From: Micromonospora inositola
GTDB taxonomy: Bacteria > Actinomycetota > Actinomycetes > Mycobacteriales > Micromonosporaceae
Reading direction: 5' to 3'
Length of the DNA: 64,000 bases
Assembly: GCF_900090285.1 (NCBI RefSeq)
Contig: NZ_LT607754.1
Span: 1,302,001-1,366,000, forward strand
Shown: positions 1-9,240 of the stretch, piece by piece
Layout of the letters: each line of letters opens with the position of its first letter
Position numbering within the stretch: position 1 is the stretch's first letter
Made by a program: the position numbers and the translations under genes
Notes under the pieces: model-generated
The model's database searches: none
Seen by the model: the letters and a program-made list of their open reading frames with translations, nothing else
What the model was told of the DNA's origin: nothing

Positions 1-68
1 GCGCGCAGGTTGATCCGCAGGGCGCGCAGGATCTGCGGTTCGTCGTCGACGACCAGGATTCGGGTCAT
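1..68 (-). CDS. kdpE: KdpE response regulator, N-terminal fragment
   Basis: Only the first 22 or so codons lie in the window; the rest continues past base 1. The translation starts MTRILVVDDEPQILRALR, the receiver-domain opening of an OmpR/PhoB-type regulator with the acidic DD pocket. Its ATG overlaps the TGA of kdpD as ATGA, so the two are translationally coupled. From its place after kdpD it should be KdpE, the DNA-binding partner that receives phosphate from KdpD and activates kdpFABC. The DNA-binding domain cannot be seen. Confidence 0.9.
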   Translation of the reverse strand, partial: MTRILVVDDEPQILRALRINLR

Positions 69-2617
69 TCCTGCGGTCCCTCCGTCGCGGTGTCGGTGGC
101 CGCTGGCAGCCGCAGGACCATGGTGAGGCCGCCACCGGGCGTGGTCTCCGGGGTGATGCTGCCACCCATCGCCTCGGCGAGGCCGCGGGACAGGGCGAGG
201 CCGAGCCCGACGCCCGTCTGGTTGTCCCGGTCGCCGAGGCGCTGGAACGGCAGGAAGACGTGCTCCCATTTGTCCTCGGGGATGCCGGGGCCGGTGTCGA
301 TGACCCGCAGCTCGACCTGCCCGGCGTGGGCGCTCGCGGTGACGGTGGGCGGCTGCCCGGGCGGGCTGTGCCGCAGCGCGTTCGCGACGAGGTTGACCAG
401 CACCCGCTCCAGCAGGCCCGGATCGGCGGTGGCGGCGGGCAGGTCGGCGGGGATGTCGGTGCTGACGTCGGCCGCCGCCGGGCCGAGTTCGTCCAGGGCA
501 CGGGGTACGGCGTCCTCCAGCCCGATCGCGGCGTGGGTCACGCCCAGCGCACCGGCCTGCAGGCGACTCATGTCGAGCAGGTTCGCCACCAGCCGGCTGA
601 GCCGGTCGAGAGACTCGTCGGCGGTGGCCAGCAGCTCCTCCCGGTCCTCGGCGCCGAACTCGATGTCGTGGCTGCGCAGGCTGCTCACCGCGGCCTTCGC
701 TGACGCCAGGGGCGTACGCAGGTCGTGGCTGACCGCGGCGAGCAGCGCGGTGCGCATCCGGTCGGCCTCGGCGAGCGGGCGGGCGGTGGCGGCTTCCTCG
801 GCGAGGCGCTCCTGGCGGAGGGCGACGGCGGCCTGGGCGGCGAAGGCCTCGACGATGCGCCGGTCGGCGGCTTCCAGCCGCCGGCCGCTGAGCACCACGG
901 TGAGCCGGTCGTCGACCGGCACCGCGGTCTCCCCCGCGCTGGGACTGCATGGCGGCTGGTCACCGACGCTGGCCACCACCCGCCAGGCGCCCTCGTCGCG
1001 GGCGCGGCCGGGTCGCCCCTCGGCGTCGGCGGCCAGCTCGAGGACGCTGACCGCCCGCAGTCCGAAGGTCTCCCGGAGCCGGTCGAGCAGGGCCGGCAGT
1101 GGCCGTTCACCGCGCAGGACGCCGCCGGCGACGGTGGCCAGGGTCTGCGCGTCGGCGGAGGCGCGGGCGGCCTCCCGGGTCCGCCGCGCGGCCACGTCCA
1201 CGACCCAGCTGACTGCGACCGCGACGCCGACGAAGACGCCGAGGGCGAGCAGGTTGTCCGCCTCGGCGATGGTCAGCGTGTAGAAGGGCGGGGTGAAGAA
1301 CCAGTTCAGCAGCAGGGAGCCGACGAGCGCGGCGACCAGGGCCGGCCACATCCCGCCGACCAGCGCGACGCCGACGACCCCGGCGAGGAAGAGCAGGATG
1401 TCGTTGGTGAGGCTGAGGTCTGGCAGCGCCCACAGCAGCAGGGTGAGCAGCGGCATGCCGAGCCCGGCGAGCGCGAAGCCGAGCAGCCGGCGGCGCCGGG
1501 ACAGCGCCGCCGGGACGCCGGCTGCGCGCCGGCCGCGACCCGCCTGCGGGTGCGTGACCAGGTGTACGTCGATCGGGCCGGAGAGCGAGGTGGTGGTCAC
1601 CCCGACGCCGCGCGAGAACAGTTGCGCGAACCGGCCGCGCCGGCTGGCGCCGAGGACGAGCTGGGTGGCGTTGACGCCGCGGGCGAAGTCGAGCAGCGCG
1701 GCGGGCACGTCGGCGCCGAGGACCTGGTGGTACGTGCCGCCGAGGCTCTCCACCAGGACCCGCTGCCGGGCGAGTTGGGCGGGGTCGGCGTCGGCCAGGC
1801 CGTCACTGCGGGCGACGTGCACGGCGAGCAGGTCGGCGCCCCTGCTGCGGGCGGCTATCCGGCCGGCGCGGCGGATCAGGGTCTCGCCCTCGGGCCCGCC
1901 GGTGAGCGCGACGACGACCCGTTCGCGGGCTTCCCAGGTGGCGGAGATGCCCTGCTGGGCGCGGTAGCGGTCGAGCTGGTCGTCGACCTTGTCGGCAAGC
2001 CAGAGCAGGGCAAGCTCGCGCAGCGCGGTGAGGTTGCCGACCCGGAAGTAGTTACCAAGCGCGGCGTCGATCTTGTCGGGCCGGTAGATGTTGCCGTGGG
2101 CCATCCGGCGGCGCAGCGCCTCCGGCGTCATGTCGACCAGCTCGACCTGTTCGGCGGCGCGGACGATCTCGTCGGGGACGGTCTCGCGCTGGGTGGTGCC
2201 GGTGATCTGGGCGACGACGTCGTTGACCGATTCCAGGTGTTGGACGTTGACCGTGGACAGGACGGAGATGCCGGCGTCGAGGAGTTCCTGGATGTCCTGC
2301 CAGCGCTTCTCGTGCCGGGAGCCGGGGACGTTGGTGTGGGCCAGTTCGTCGACGACGGCGACCTCGGGCCGGCGGGCCAGCAGGCCGTCCAGGTCCATCT
2401 CGGTGAACTCGGTGCCGCGATAGCTGATCTCCCGGCGCGGGACCACCTCCACGTCGGCGATCATCGCGGCGGTGTGCGGGCGGCCGTGGGTCTCGACCAG
2501 GCCGATCACCACGTCGGTGCCGCGTTCGGCGCGGCGCTGAGCCTCCTCCAGCATCGCGTACGTCTTGCCGACACCGGGGGCAGCCCCCAGGTAGATGCGG
2601 AGTTCTCCTCGTGGCAC
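65..2617 (-). CDS. kdpD: KdpD potassium/turgor sensor histidine kinase
   Basis: Membrane histidine kinase sensing potassium limitation and phosphorylating KdpE. Domains in order: KdpD N-terminal domain with Walker A GAAPGVGKT at about residues 11-19; a universal-stress (Usp)-like domain; a four-helix DUF4118 membrane segment around 380-480; a GAF-like stretch; HisKA with the phospho-acceptor His in AVSHDLRTPLAS near 640; HATPase with its N box (NLVANALRH) and GxG boxes. About 850 residues is normal for KdpD. Start choice: an ATG at 2626 has AGGAAGG directly abutting it, whereas the GTG at 2617 lies 9 bases after that site, so I prefer the GTG. It sits 114 bases after kdpC, with a hairpin between, and overlaps kdpE by 4 bases. 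Confidence 0.95.
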   Translation of the reverse strand: MPRGELRIYLGAAPGVGKTYAMLEEAQRRAERGTDVVIGLVETHGRPHTAAMIADVEVVPRREISYRGTEFTEMDLDGLLARRPEVAVVDELAHTNVPGSRHEKRWQDIQELLDAGISVLSTVNVQHLESVNDVVAQITGTTQRETVPDEIVRAAEQVELVDMTPEALRRRMAHGNIYRPDKIDAALGNYFRVGNLTALRELALLWLADKVDDQLDRYRAQQGISATWEARERVVVALTGGPEGETLIRRAGRIAARSRGADLLAVHVARSDGLADADPAQLARQRVLVESLGGTYHQVLGADVPAALLDFARGVNATQLVLGASRRGRFAQLFSRGVGVTTTSLSGPIDVHLVTHPQAGRGRRAAGVPAALSRRRRLLGFALAGLGMPLLTLLLWALPDLSLTNDILLFLAGVVGVALVGGMWPALVAALVGSLLLNWFFTPPFYTLTIAEADNLLALGVFVGVAVAVSWVVDVAARRTREAARASADAQTLATVAGGVLRGERPLPALLDRLRETFGLRAVSVLELAADAEGRPGRARDEGAWRVVASVGDQPPCSPSAGETAVPVDDRLTVVLSGRRLEAADRRIVEAFAAQAAVALRQERLAEEAATARPLAEADRMRTALLAAVSHDLRTPLASAKAAVSSLRSHDIEFGAEDREELLATADESLDRLSRLVANLLDMSRLQAGALGVTHAAIGLEDAVPRALDELGPAAADVSTDIPADLPAATADPGLLERVLVNLVANALRHSPPGQPPTVTASAHAGQVELRVIDTGPGIPEDKWEHVFLPFQRLGDRDNQTGVGLGLALSRGLAEAMGGSITPETTPGGGLTMVLRLPAATDTATEGPQE

Positions 2618-2644
2618 GCAGAACATCCTTCCTGATCGCGAGCC

Positions 2645-2676
2645 GCCACGGCACCGACCGGGGTCGGTGCCGTGGC
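2645..2676 (-). terminator. Hairpin between kdpC and kdpD
   Basis: A perfect 14-bp inverted repeat (left arm 2645-2658, right arm 2663-2676) with a 4-base loop. No T-run follows, as is common in high-GC actinobacteria. It could terminate part of the kdpFABC transcript or protect its 3' end, which would set pump and sensor genes at different levels. It ends 27 bases before the kdpD start, so readthrough must supply kdpDE unless a separate promoter lies in the remaining gap. Confidence 0.6.
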
Positions 2677-2731
2677 GTGGGGGCCGGCGGCCGGGGCGCG
2701 GCCGGTCGGGTCCGGCCTCGCCCCGGGTGGA

Positions 2732-3613
2732 TCAGCGGACCGGGAACTTCCGGTCCAGGGCGAGGTTGAGTTCCAGGACGTTGACGCCCGGTGCGCCCAT
2801 GAAGCCCAGCGACGGCCCGGTGGTGTGCTCGTCGACCAGGCGGCGGACCGCCGCCGGGTCCGCGCCCCGCTCGCGAGCGACCCGGTTGACCTGCAACTTC
2901 GCGTATGCCGGGGAGATGTGCGGGTCGAGGCCGCTGCCGCTCGCGGTGACCGCGTCGGACGGCACCGCCGGGTCGGCGGGGGCGTCACCGCGCATCGGGG
3001 TGATCACCCCGCCGGCCGCCACGTAGTCCTCGCCCGCCTTGGCCAGCTCGACCGGCACGCCCTGGTACGAGCCCACGAACGGCGTGGCCGGGGCGGTCTG
3101 GTTGACGCTGACCACCCGGGTGATCCGGCCGGTCAGTCCGTCGGCGCGGAACACCGCGAGCACGGCGCCGACCCCGTCGGGAGTGCAGTACGGGCGCCGC
3201 CCGTCGACGCCCTCGAGTTCCCCGACCGCCTTGCTGCGGGCGCAGACAAGGCTGAGCAGGCTCGGGGTCGACTCGGCCGGGTCGGTGGCGATGGTGTCGA
3301 CGACGCTCTCCGGGCCGAGGTTGCTGGCCGCGGTCGACGTCGGGTCGTAGCCGTCGCCGGCGGCGGACGGCCGGGACTGGAAGTAGCGCGGGACGGCGTT
3401 GCCGTCCGCGTCGGTGAAGGACTGTCCGATCAGCGCGCTGCCGACGGTCTTCCCGTTCGCGGCGAGCAGCGAGCCGTCCGCCTTGTCGTTGAGGCCGGGC
3501 AGCCGGCCCACCGCGACCAGGGCGAGCGGGTACGCGAGCCCCAGCAGGACGGTGAAGACGAGCAGCGCGCGCAGGGCGGCGAGGTGTTGGGCGAGCCAGG
3601 TGGGTAGGCGCAT
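2732..3613 (-). CDS. kdpC: KdpC subunit of potassium-transporting ATPase
   Basis: Small subunit of the KdpFABC pump, a single-span membrane protein thought to help ATP binding by KdpB. One N-terminal helix (about residues 10-35, after [20 protein letters not shown]), then a periplasmic-type domain with the family signatures GQSF, YFQSRPSA, SNLGP and the C-terminal LDPHISPAYAKLQVNRVA and VNVLELNLALD. Length 293 is long for KdpC (about 190-210 in enterobacteria); the excess is a central insert around 90-180 common in actinobacterial forms. The ATG overlaps the kdpB TGA as TGATG; an AGGGA site lies 7 bases upstream. A GTG one codon earlier is also open. Confidence 0.95.
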   Translation of the reverse strand: MRLPTWLAQHLAALRALLVFTVLLGLAYPLALVAVGRLPGLNDKADGSLLAANGKTVGSALIGQSFTDADGNAVPRYFQSRPSAAGDGYDPTSTAASNLGPESVVDTIATDPAESTPSLLSLVCARSKAVGELEGVDGRRPYCTPDGVGAVLAVFRADGLTGRITRVVSVNQTAPATPFVGSYQGVPVELAKAGEDYVAAGGVITPMRGDAPADPAVPSDAVTASGSGLDPHISPAYAKLQVNRVARERGADPAAVRRLVDEHTTGPSLGFMGAPGVNVLELNLALDRKFPVR

Positions 3614-5820
3614 CACGAGATCCCTGGGATGAACTGGATGAGCAGGTCGATGAGCTTGATGCCGATGAACGGCACGATGATGCCGCCGAGGCCGTAGACC
3701 AGCAGGTTGCGGCTGAGCAGCTTCGACGCGGCGGCGGGCCGGTAGCGGACGCCGCGCAGGGCGAGCGGAATGAGCGCGATGATCACGAGGGCGTTGAAGA
3801 TGACCGCCGAGAGGATCGCCGACTCGGGGCTGGCCAGCCGCATGATGTTCAGGGCGTCCAGGCTCGGGTAGAGCCCGGCGAACATGGCCGGGATGATCGC
3901 GAAGTACTTGGCGATGTCGTTGGCGATGCTGAAGGTGGTCAGCGCTCCCCGGGTGATCAGCAACTGCTTGCCGATCTCCACAATCTCGATCAACTTGGTC
4001 GGGTCGGAGTCGAGGTCGACCATGTTGCCGGCCTCCTTGGCGGCCGACGTGCCGGTGTTCATCGCGACGCCGACGTCGGCCTGGGCCAGCGCGGGGGCGT
4101 CGTTGGTGCCGTCGCCGGTCATCGCGACCAGCCGGCCGCCCTCCTGCTCCTTGCGGATCAGGGCGAGCTTGTCCTCCGGGGTGGCCTCGGCGAGGAAGTC
4201 GTCCACGCCGGCCTCGTCGGCGATCGCCTTCGCCGTACGCGGGTTGTCACCGGTGATCATCACGGTCCGGATGCCCATCCGGCGCATCTCGTCGAACCGC
4301 TCCCGCATGCCCGTCTTGACGACGTCCTTGAGGTGGATGACGCCCAGGGTGCGGGCCGGCTCCCCGTCGAGGTGCTCGGCCACCACCAGCGGAGTGCCAC
4401 CGATGCCGCTGATCTCGTCAACGAGCTGGCCGACCTGCTCGGTCGGGCGACCGCCGTTCTCCCGGACCCACTTCATGACCGCGGCCGCAGCCCCCTTGCG
4501 GATCCGGCGCACCGGTCCGGTGGCCCCGCCGTCGACGCTGGCGTCCGGGGTCAGGTCCACCCCGCTCATCCGCGTCTGTGCGGTGAAGGGCACGAACGTG
4601 GCGTGCGGGATCAGGCCCGGCTCGCGCTCCCGCAGCCCGAAGGCGTTCTTGGCGAGTACGACGATCGAGCGCCCCTCGGGGGTCTCGTCGGCGAGGCTGG
4701 ACAGCTGGGCGGCGTCGGCGACCTGCTCGGCGGTCACGCCCTCGACGGGCAGGAACTCGGTGGCCTGCCGGTTGCCGAGGGTGATCGTGCCGGTCTTGTC
4801 GAGCAGCAGAGTGTTGACGTCGCCGGCGGCCTCGACGGCCCGGCCGCTCATCGCCAGGACGTTGCGCTGGACCAGCCGGTCCATGCCGGCGATGCCGATG
4901 GCCGAGAGCAGCGCGCCGATCGTGGTGGGGATCAGGCAGACCAGCAGCGACACCAGGACGACGCCGGTGACGCCCGCGTCGGTGATCGCGCCACTGTCCG
5001 ACGCGGCCGCCTGGTACCCCTTGGAGAAGATCGCCAGGGGCTGGAGGGTGACCACGGCCAGCACGAAGATGATCGTGAGCGCGGCGAGCAGGATGTTCAG
5101 CGCGATCTCGTTCGGGGTCTTCTGCCGGTTCGCGCCCTCCACCAGGGCGATCATCCGGTCGATGAAGCTCTCCCCCGGCTTCTGGGTGATCTTGACGATG
5201 ATCCGGTCGGAGAGCACCTTGGTGCCGCCGGTGACCGCGCTGCGGTCGCCGCCGGACTCCCGGATCACCGGGGCGGACTCGCCGGTGATGGCGGATTCGT
5301 CCACGCTGGCGATGCCCTCGACCACGTCGCCGTCGCCCGGGATGATCCCGCCCGCCTCGACCAGGACGACGTCGCCCTGCTTGAGCGCGGGGGCCGGCAC
5401 GGCCTCGTCGCGGTAGGTGTTCGCCGCGGCGCCGGGCGTCCAGCCGATCAGCCGGGTGGCGATGGTGTCCCGCTTCGCCTGCCGCAGCGCCGCGGCCTGC
5501 GCCTTGCCCCGGCCTTCGGCGACCGCCTCGGCCAGGTTGGCGAAGAGCACGGTCAGCCAGAGCCAGACGGTGATCGCCCAGGCGAACACCGACGGTTCGG
5601 TCACCGCCAGGACGGTGGTGAACGCGGCGCCGATCTCGACGATCAGCATCACCGGGTTGCGCCACAGGGTGCGCGGGTCGAGCTTGCGCAGCGCGTCCGG
5701 CAGCGACCTGATGAGCTGCTGGGGGTCGAGCAGGCCCCCGCCGACCCGGTTGCCGTGGGTGGCCGGAGTGCCGGCGGTCGGCTGTTCTTCGGTCCCGGAT
5801 GTCACTGGCGTGACGGACAT
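3613..5820 (-). CDS. kdpB: KdpB catalytic P-type ATPase subunit
   Basis: ATP-hydrolysing subunit of the high-affinity potassium pump, in the cytoplasmic membrane. It shows the actuator motif TGES near residue 180, the phosphorylation motif DKTGT with Asp near 341, the hinge [19 protein letters not shown], and the KdpB-typical tail segment with several membrane helices. Length about 735. The frame stays open upstream across kdpA, but homology to KdpB begins only near here. Two starts are possible: ATG 5835, five bases after the kdpA stop, and ATG 5820, which has GAGG 9 bases upstream. I take the latter with modest preference. Followed without a gap by kdpC. Confidence 0.95.
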   Translation of the reverse strand: MSVTPVTSGTEEQPTAGTPATHGNRVGGGLLDPQQLIRSLPDALRKLDPRTLWRNPVMLIVEIGAAFTTVLAVTEPSVFAWAITVWLWLTVLFANLAEAVAEGRGKAQAAALRQAKRDTIATRLIGWTPGAAANTYRDEAVPAPALKQGDVVLVEAGGIIPGDGDVVEGIASVDESAITGESAPVIRESGGDRSAVTGGTKVLSDRIIVKITQKPGESFIDRMIALVEGANRQKTPNEIALNILLAALTIIFVLAVVTLQPLAIFSKGYQAAASDSGAITDAGVTGVVLVSLLVCLIPTTIGALLSAIGIAGMDRLVQRNVLAMSGRAVEAAGDVNTLLLDKTGTITLGNRQATEFLPVEGVTAEQVADAAQLSSLADETPEGRSIVVLAKNAFGLREREPGLIPHATFVPFTAQTRMSGVDLTPDASVDGGATGPVRRIRKGAAAAVMKWVRENGGRPTEQVGQLVDEISGIGGTPLVVAEHLDGEPARTLGVIHLKDVVKTGMRERFDEMRRMGIRTVMITGDNPRTAKAIADEAGVDDFLAEATPEDKLALIRKEQEGGRLVAMTGDGTNDAPALAQADVGVAMNTGTSAAKEAGNMVDLDSDPTKLIEIVEIGKQLLITRGALTTFSIANDIAKYFAIIPAMFAGLYPSLDALNIMRLASPESAILSAVIFNALVIIALIPLALRGVRYRPAAASKLLSRNLLVYGLGGIIVPFIGIKLIDLLIQFIPGIS

Positions 5821-5840
5821 GTCCTTGTTCCTCATGGTGG

Positions 5841-7496
5841 TCACAGCCCTTCGGCCAGCGGGCCGAGAGCGAGTGCGGGCAGGAAGGTCAGCGCGACGAG
5901 GATCACCGTGACGCCGACGACCATTCCGATGAACAGCGGTCGGTGGGTCGGCAGGGTGCCCTCGGAGGCGGGGGTGGGTGCCTGGCGGGCCAGCGAGCCG
6001 GCCAGCGCGAGCACGAAGATGATCGGCAGGAACCGGCCGAGCAGCATGCACAGGCCCAGCGCGGTGTCCCACCAGGTGGTGTTGACCGTGATGCCGGCGA
6101 AGGCGGAGCCGTTGTTGTTGCTCGCCGAAGTGAACGCGTAGAGCACCTCGGACAGCCCGTGCTGTCCGACGTTGAGCGCCGTCGAGTTGTTGCCGGTCGC
6201 GAACGCGGCCGCGGTGCCGATCAGCACCAGCGCCGGGGTGATCAGGAAGTACAGCGAGGCGAACTTGATCTCCCGCGATCCGATCTTCTTGCCCAGGTAC
6301 TCCGGGGTGCGGCCGACCATCAGGCCGGCGACGAAGACGGTGATCACCGCGAGGATGAGCAGGCCGTAGAGACCGGAACCGGTACCGCCGGGCGCGACCT
6401 CGCCGAGCATCATGTTGACCATGGTCATCATGCCGCCGAGCGAGGTGAACGAGTCGTGGAACGAGTTCACCGCGCCGGTCGAGGTCAGCGTGGTGGCGGC
6501 GGCGAAGGTGGCCGAGTTCGACACGTCGAACCGCACCTCCTTGCCTTCCATGGCCGCGCCGACCGCCTGCGGCACGGTGCCGTGCCCGGCGAGCTCGAAG
6601 ACGTTGGTCATGGCGATGCTGAGGAAAGCCAGGATCCCCATCACGGCCGCGATCGCGTAGCCCTGCCGGTTCTGCCCGACCATCCGGCCGAAGACCCGGG
6701 GCAGGCTGAACGGGATCAGCAGGATCAGGAAGAGCTGCAGCCAGTTGGTCCACGCGGTCGGGTTCTCGAACGGGTGGGCGCTGTTGACGTTGTAGAAGCC
6801 GCCGCCGTTGGTACCGAGTTCCTTGATCGCCTCCTGGCTGGCGACCGGGCCGCCGGTGACGGTCTGGCCGCCGCCGGTCAGGGTGGTCACGTCGGTGCCG
6901 CCCGAGAGGTTCTGCACCACGCCACCGATCATCAGGGCGAGCGTGGCCAGCACCGCGATCGGCAGCAGGATCCGCAGCGTGATCCGGGTCAGGTCGACCC
7001 AGAAGTTGCCCAGCTCGCCGGTGCGGCTGCGGGCGAAGCCGCGCACCAGCGCGACCGCGACCGCGATGCCGACGGCGGCGGAGACGAAGTTCTGCACCGC
7101 CAGCCCGGCCATCTGCACCAGGTGGCCCATGGTCGACTCACCCGAGTACGACTGCCAGTTCGTGTTGGTCACGAACGACACCGCGGTGTTCCAGGCGCCG
7201 TGCGGCACCACCGGGTCGAAGCCGAGCGACCACCAGAGGTGGTTCTGCACCCGCTGGAACGCGTACAGGAACAGGATCGAAATGGCGGAGAAGGCGAGCA
7301 CGCTGCGGGCGTACACGCCCCAGGACTGCTCGGCGGCCGGGTTGACCCCGACCAGCCGGTAGATCCCGCGCTCGACCCGGGACTGCCGGGTGCCGGAGAC
7401 CACCCGGTACATGTAGTCGCCGAAGGGTTTGTAGACCGCGACGAGCGCCGCGATCAGGGACAGGACGAAGATGACGCCGGCTGTTGTCATGGTCAT
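5841..7496 (-). CDS. kdpA: KdpA potassium-translocating subunit
   Basis: Potassium channel-like subunit of KdpFABC, an integral membrane protein related to the Trk/Ktr superfamily. The 551 residues carry about ten hydrophobic segments and the filter-region signatures [26 protein letters not shown] and TSTGAVNS. Length matches the family (about 550-560). The start ATG shares one base with the kdpF stop (TGATG), so the two are coupled; a second ATG two codons in is an alternative. The stop lies just before kdpB. Confidence 0.97.
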   Translation of the reverse strand: MTMTTAGVIFVLSLIAALVAVYKPFGDYMYRVVSGTRQSRVERGIYRLVGVNPAAEQSWGVYARSVLAFSAISILFLYAFQRVQNHLWWSLGFDPVVPHGAWNTAVSFVTNTNWQSYSGESTMGHLVQMAGLAVQNFVSAAVGIAVAVALVRGFARSRTGELGNFWVDLTRITLRILLPIAVLATLALMIGGVVQNLSGGTDVTTLTGGGQTVTGGPVASQEAIKELGTNGGGFYNVNSAHPFENPTAWTNWLQLFLILLIPFSLPRVFGRMVGQNRQGYAIAAVMGILAFLSIAMTNVFELAGHGTVPQAVGAAMEGKEVRFDVSNSATFAAATTLTSTGAVNSFHDSFTSLGGMMTMVNMMLGEVAPGGTGSGLYGLLILAVITVFVAGLMVGRTPEYLGKKIGSREIKFASLYFLITPALVLIGTAAAFATGNNSTALNVGQHGLSEVLYAFTSASNNNGSAFAGITVNTTWWDTALGLCMLLGRFLPIIFVLALAGSLARQAPTPASEGTLPTHRPLFIGMVVGVTVILVALTFLPALALGPLAEGL

Positions 7497-7585
7497 CAGA
7501 AGCGCTCCGGGAACAGCAGGGCGACCACCAGGAACACACCCAGGCCGATCGCCAGCACCAGGCCGACGGCGTTGACGGCGCTCAC
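7496..7585 (-). CDS. kdpF: KdpF small membrane subunit
   Basis: A 29-residue protein beginning [19 protein letters not shown] and ending FPERF, one hydrophobic helix plus the PERF-type tail typical of KdpF. In E. coli KdpF stabilises the KdpABC complex. The GTG start overlaps the TGA of the tiny upstream ORF as GTGA, and its own TGA overlaps the kdpA ATG. The unbroken chain of overlaps supports it as a real gene. Confidence 0.9.
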   Translation of the reverse strand: MSAVNAVGLVLAIGLGVFLVVALLFPERF

Positions 7586-7665
7586 AGCTTCTCCACCGCC
7601 CGTACCACCAGGGCGAGCGCTGCGAACAGCGCCACCGTCACCAGCACGAACACCACGTCAGACAC
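7582..7665 (-). CDS. Tiny single-helix membrane protein leading the kdp operon
   Basis: 27 codons, starting GTG with GAGGAG 6 bases upstream. The product runs [20 protein letters not shown] then RAVEKL: one hydrophobic helix with a short charged tail. It overlaps kdpF by 4 bases and is the first cistron of the operon. I recall similar short ORFs before kdpF in other actinobacteria but know of no established function. It may be an extra pump subunit or a leader whose translation is coupled to kdpF. The strong ribosome site and the overlap make it likely to be translated. Confidence 0.75.
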   Translation of the reverse strand: MSDVVFVLVTVALFAALALVVRAVEKL

Positions 7666-7789
7666 AGCTGACTCCTCATCGCGGACTCGTTCGTCACGAC
7701 CGCCTTCCGGTCGCGCCGGGCAATCAAAACGCCACACCCTTCGAATGGACAGGGTCCATAACGCGACCATGACGCCGACCCGCCATTTC

Positions 7790-7806
7790 TTGACGCGTTC
7801 TTGACG
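7790..7806. promoter_or_regulatory. TTGACG-N5-TTGACG direct repeat upstream of kdp
   Basis: Two copies of TTGACG lie 11 bases apart (7790-7795 and 7801-7806), inside a longer exact repeat of TTCTTGACGC. The pair is 125 bases upstream of the first kdp-operon start. Direct repeats one helical turn apart are the usual target form of OmpR/PhoB-family regulators such as KdpE. For the minus-strand genes they read CGTCAA, so they are not their -35 boxes. The remaining gap (7666-8104) holds no gene I can support. Confidence 0.5.
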
Positions 7807-8104
7807 CCGTCCGCCGCTCAGATGAAGGGGATCACCGCGGACGAAAGGTCAGAAGGGCCTGCCCTAGGACGGCAGAACCGGCGGGAGACCCGCCAGCGAC
7901 GCCCCCGAACCCTGGTGCGGACAGCCATCGACAAGGTGGTCAGAACGGATCCGCCCGTACTGTTCCGGCGGGGGCACCCCAGCGCTCGCCGCGAAGACGC
8001 GACCCGGGCGGCGCAACCAGTCCAGGCCGCGCCCGTTCACCAGTTCGACGGACACCGACAGCCCGTCGGGCTCCGGTGCCCGCCGCTGGTCGGCACCGGC
8101 GTGG

Positions 8105-8554
8105 TCACGCCGCACGGAATCCGCCCGGCACGTCGTCCGGCGGGGCGACGACGGCGGCGGCATCCGGCGGAACGTCGCCGGCGGTGGCGGACGCGACCGA
8201 CCTCAGGCGCCGGTAACCGGCGCCCAGCACGACGGCCAGCACGATCACCGGCGTGTAGGACCAGGCGTCCCCGCCCCCGGTCAGCTCACCGAAGCGGTGC
8301 GCGAGGAAGCCGACGAACGTCGCCACCGCCAGGGCCGCCACCGCGCCGACCGTCCGCAGATCCGCCACCCCCGCGGCGTACGCGCCGACGGCGACGGCCA
8401 CGAGCAGCGCCCGCCCCGCCAGGTCCGGCGCCGGGAACACGGCCGCCGCGAGCAGCGTCGCCGCGACGACCAGCACCGCACCGGCCGCCACGCTGACCCC
8501 AACCGGCGTCGGCTCCTCGCGCCCCGCGGCTTCCTGATCTCGATCGACGTTCAT
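8105..8554 (-). CDS. Small DUF4118-like membrane protein
   Basis: 149 residues with a polar N-terminus, four hydrophobic segments between about 20 and 120, and a polar proline/alanine-rich tail. The helix pattern and size resemble the DUF4118 membrane segment of KdpD, without kinase domains. GGAGG lies 6 bases before the ATG. It is the next gene upstream of kdp on the same strand, and a similar TTGACG repeat precedes it, so a role tied to potassium or turgor sensing is plausible but unproven. The DUF4118 call rests on helix pattern and context, not on a diagnostic motif. Confidence 0.65.
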   Translation of the reverse strand: MNVDRDQEAAGREEPTPVGVSVAAGAVLVVAATLLAAAVFPAPDLAGRALLVAVAVGAYAAGVADLRTVGAVAALAVATFVGFLAHRFGELTGGGDAWSYTPVIVLAVVLGAGYRRLRSVASATAGDVPPDAAAVVAPPDDVPGGFRAA

Positions 8555-8672
8555 GACCCGCCTCCGGCGCCGGCCCGGGCCCGCACCTCGGGCCCGGCTC
8601 AGGCCATACCAGTCCCCACCGGCGGTGATCGTCGACGGCCTTCACACATCTGCTACGCGGGGTGGCGCAATT

Positions 8673-8689
8673 TTGACGGGAATTTGACG
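8673..8689. promoter_or_regulatory. Second TTGACG-N5-TTGACG direct repeat
   Basis: TTGACG at 8673-8678 and again at 8684-8689, the same 11-base spacing as the repeat upstream of kdp, here 119 bases upstream of the DUF4118-like gene start. Flanking bases differ from the first copy, so only the hexamers and spacing are kept. The rest of 8555-8958 contains no gene I can support. Confidence 0.45.
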
Positions 8690-8958
8690 ACGGTCGGAAA
8701 CCATTGATCGGGCCCGCGTCGGCCGCGTTGTCGGGTGGCGCGAAAAGCGCGGGAAAATGCACGCTTCAGCCTCCGGCATCGGCGAACGGTCGTCGGGTTC
8801 CGGCGGCGCGAAAGCGGGGTGACCGAACAGGGCGGGCGGGCGTGACGATCGGGACACGCCGCCGCGTCGAGCGTTCCTCGAGCCGGTGCACCGACCATGG
8901 GCGCACCGGCGCCGGGCGTCGGGCGTCGGGGCGGGCAGAGTCGTGGGTGGTGAGGTCG

Positions 8959-9204
8959 GTGCCGGCAGGGTACGTGCGATGGCTCCGGACGGTTTCGCGG
9001 ACACTGTGGCTGGGCCTGCAACACTGCGGGGCCAGCTACGCCGGGCTGATCCTGCCGCCGCACCACGGAACGACGCAGCCGGCAGGCACGGCCCCGGCGG
9101 CCCCGGCATCGGGACACCCCGAGCGGCTCGCGGCACACGTGCCGATGTCGCCGGTGGAGGAGCGACTCTGGGCCGACCTCGGTCACCACCGCCGAAAGGA
9201 CTGA
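8959..9204 (+). CDS. DUF6059-like small protein
   Basis: About 81 residues. An amphipathic N-terminal stretch (RWLRTVSRTLWLGLQHCG) is followed by a Pro-rich linker and the tail GHPERLAAHVPMSPVEERLW. The GHPER-x-P-SP-E-LW pattern matches what I recall of the DUF6059 family of small actinobacterial proteins of unknown function. The start is uncertain: GTG 8959 or GTG 8974, neither with a strong ribosome site. It converges on nhaA. Confidence 0.5.
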   Translation: MPAGYVRWLRTVSRTLWLGLQHCGASYAGLILPPHHGTTQPAGTAPAAPASGHPERLAAHVPMSPVEERLWADLGHHRRKD

Positions 9205-9240
9205 CCAGCCGCCGGAGCGGGACCCGGCGGGACGGCCGCC

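Noticed and set aside
5836..6753. Upstream extension of the kdpB frame across kdpA
   Set aside because: The added segment is Arg/His/Ala-rich shadow of kdpA; KdpB homology starts only after 5835.
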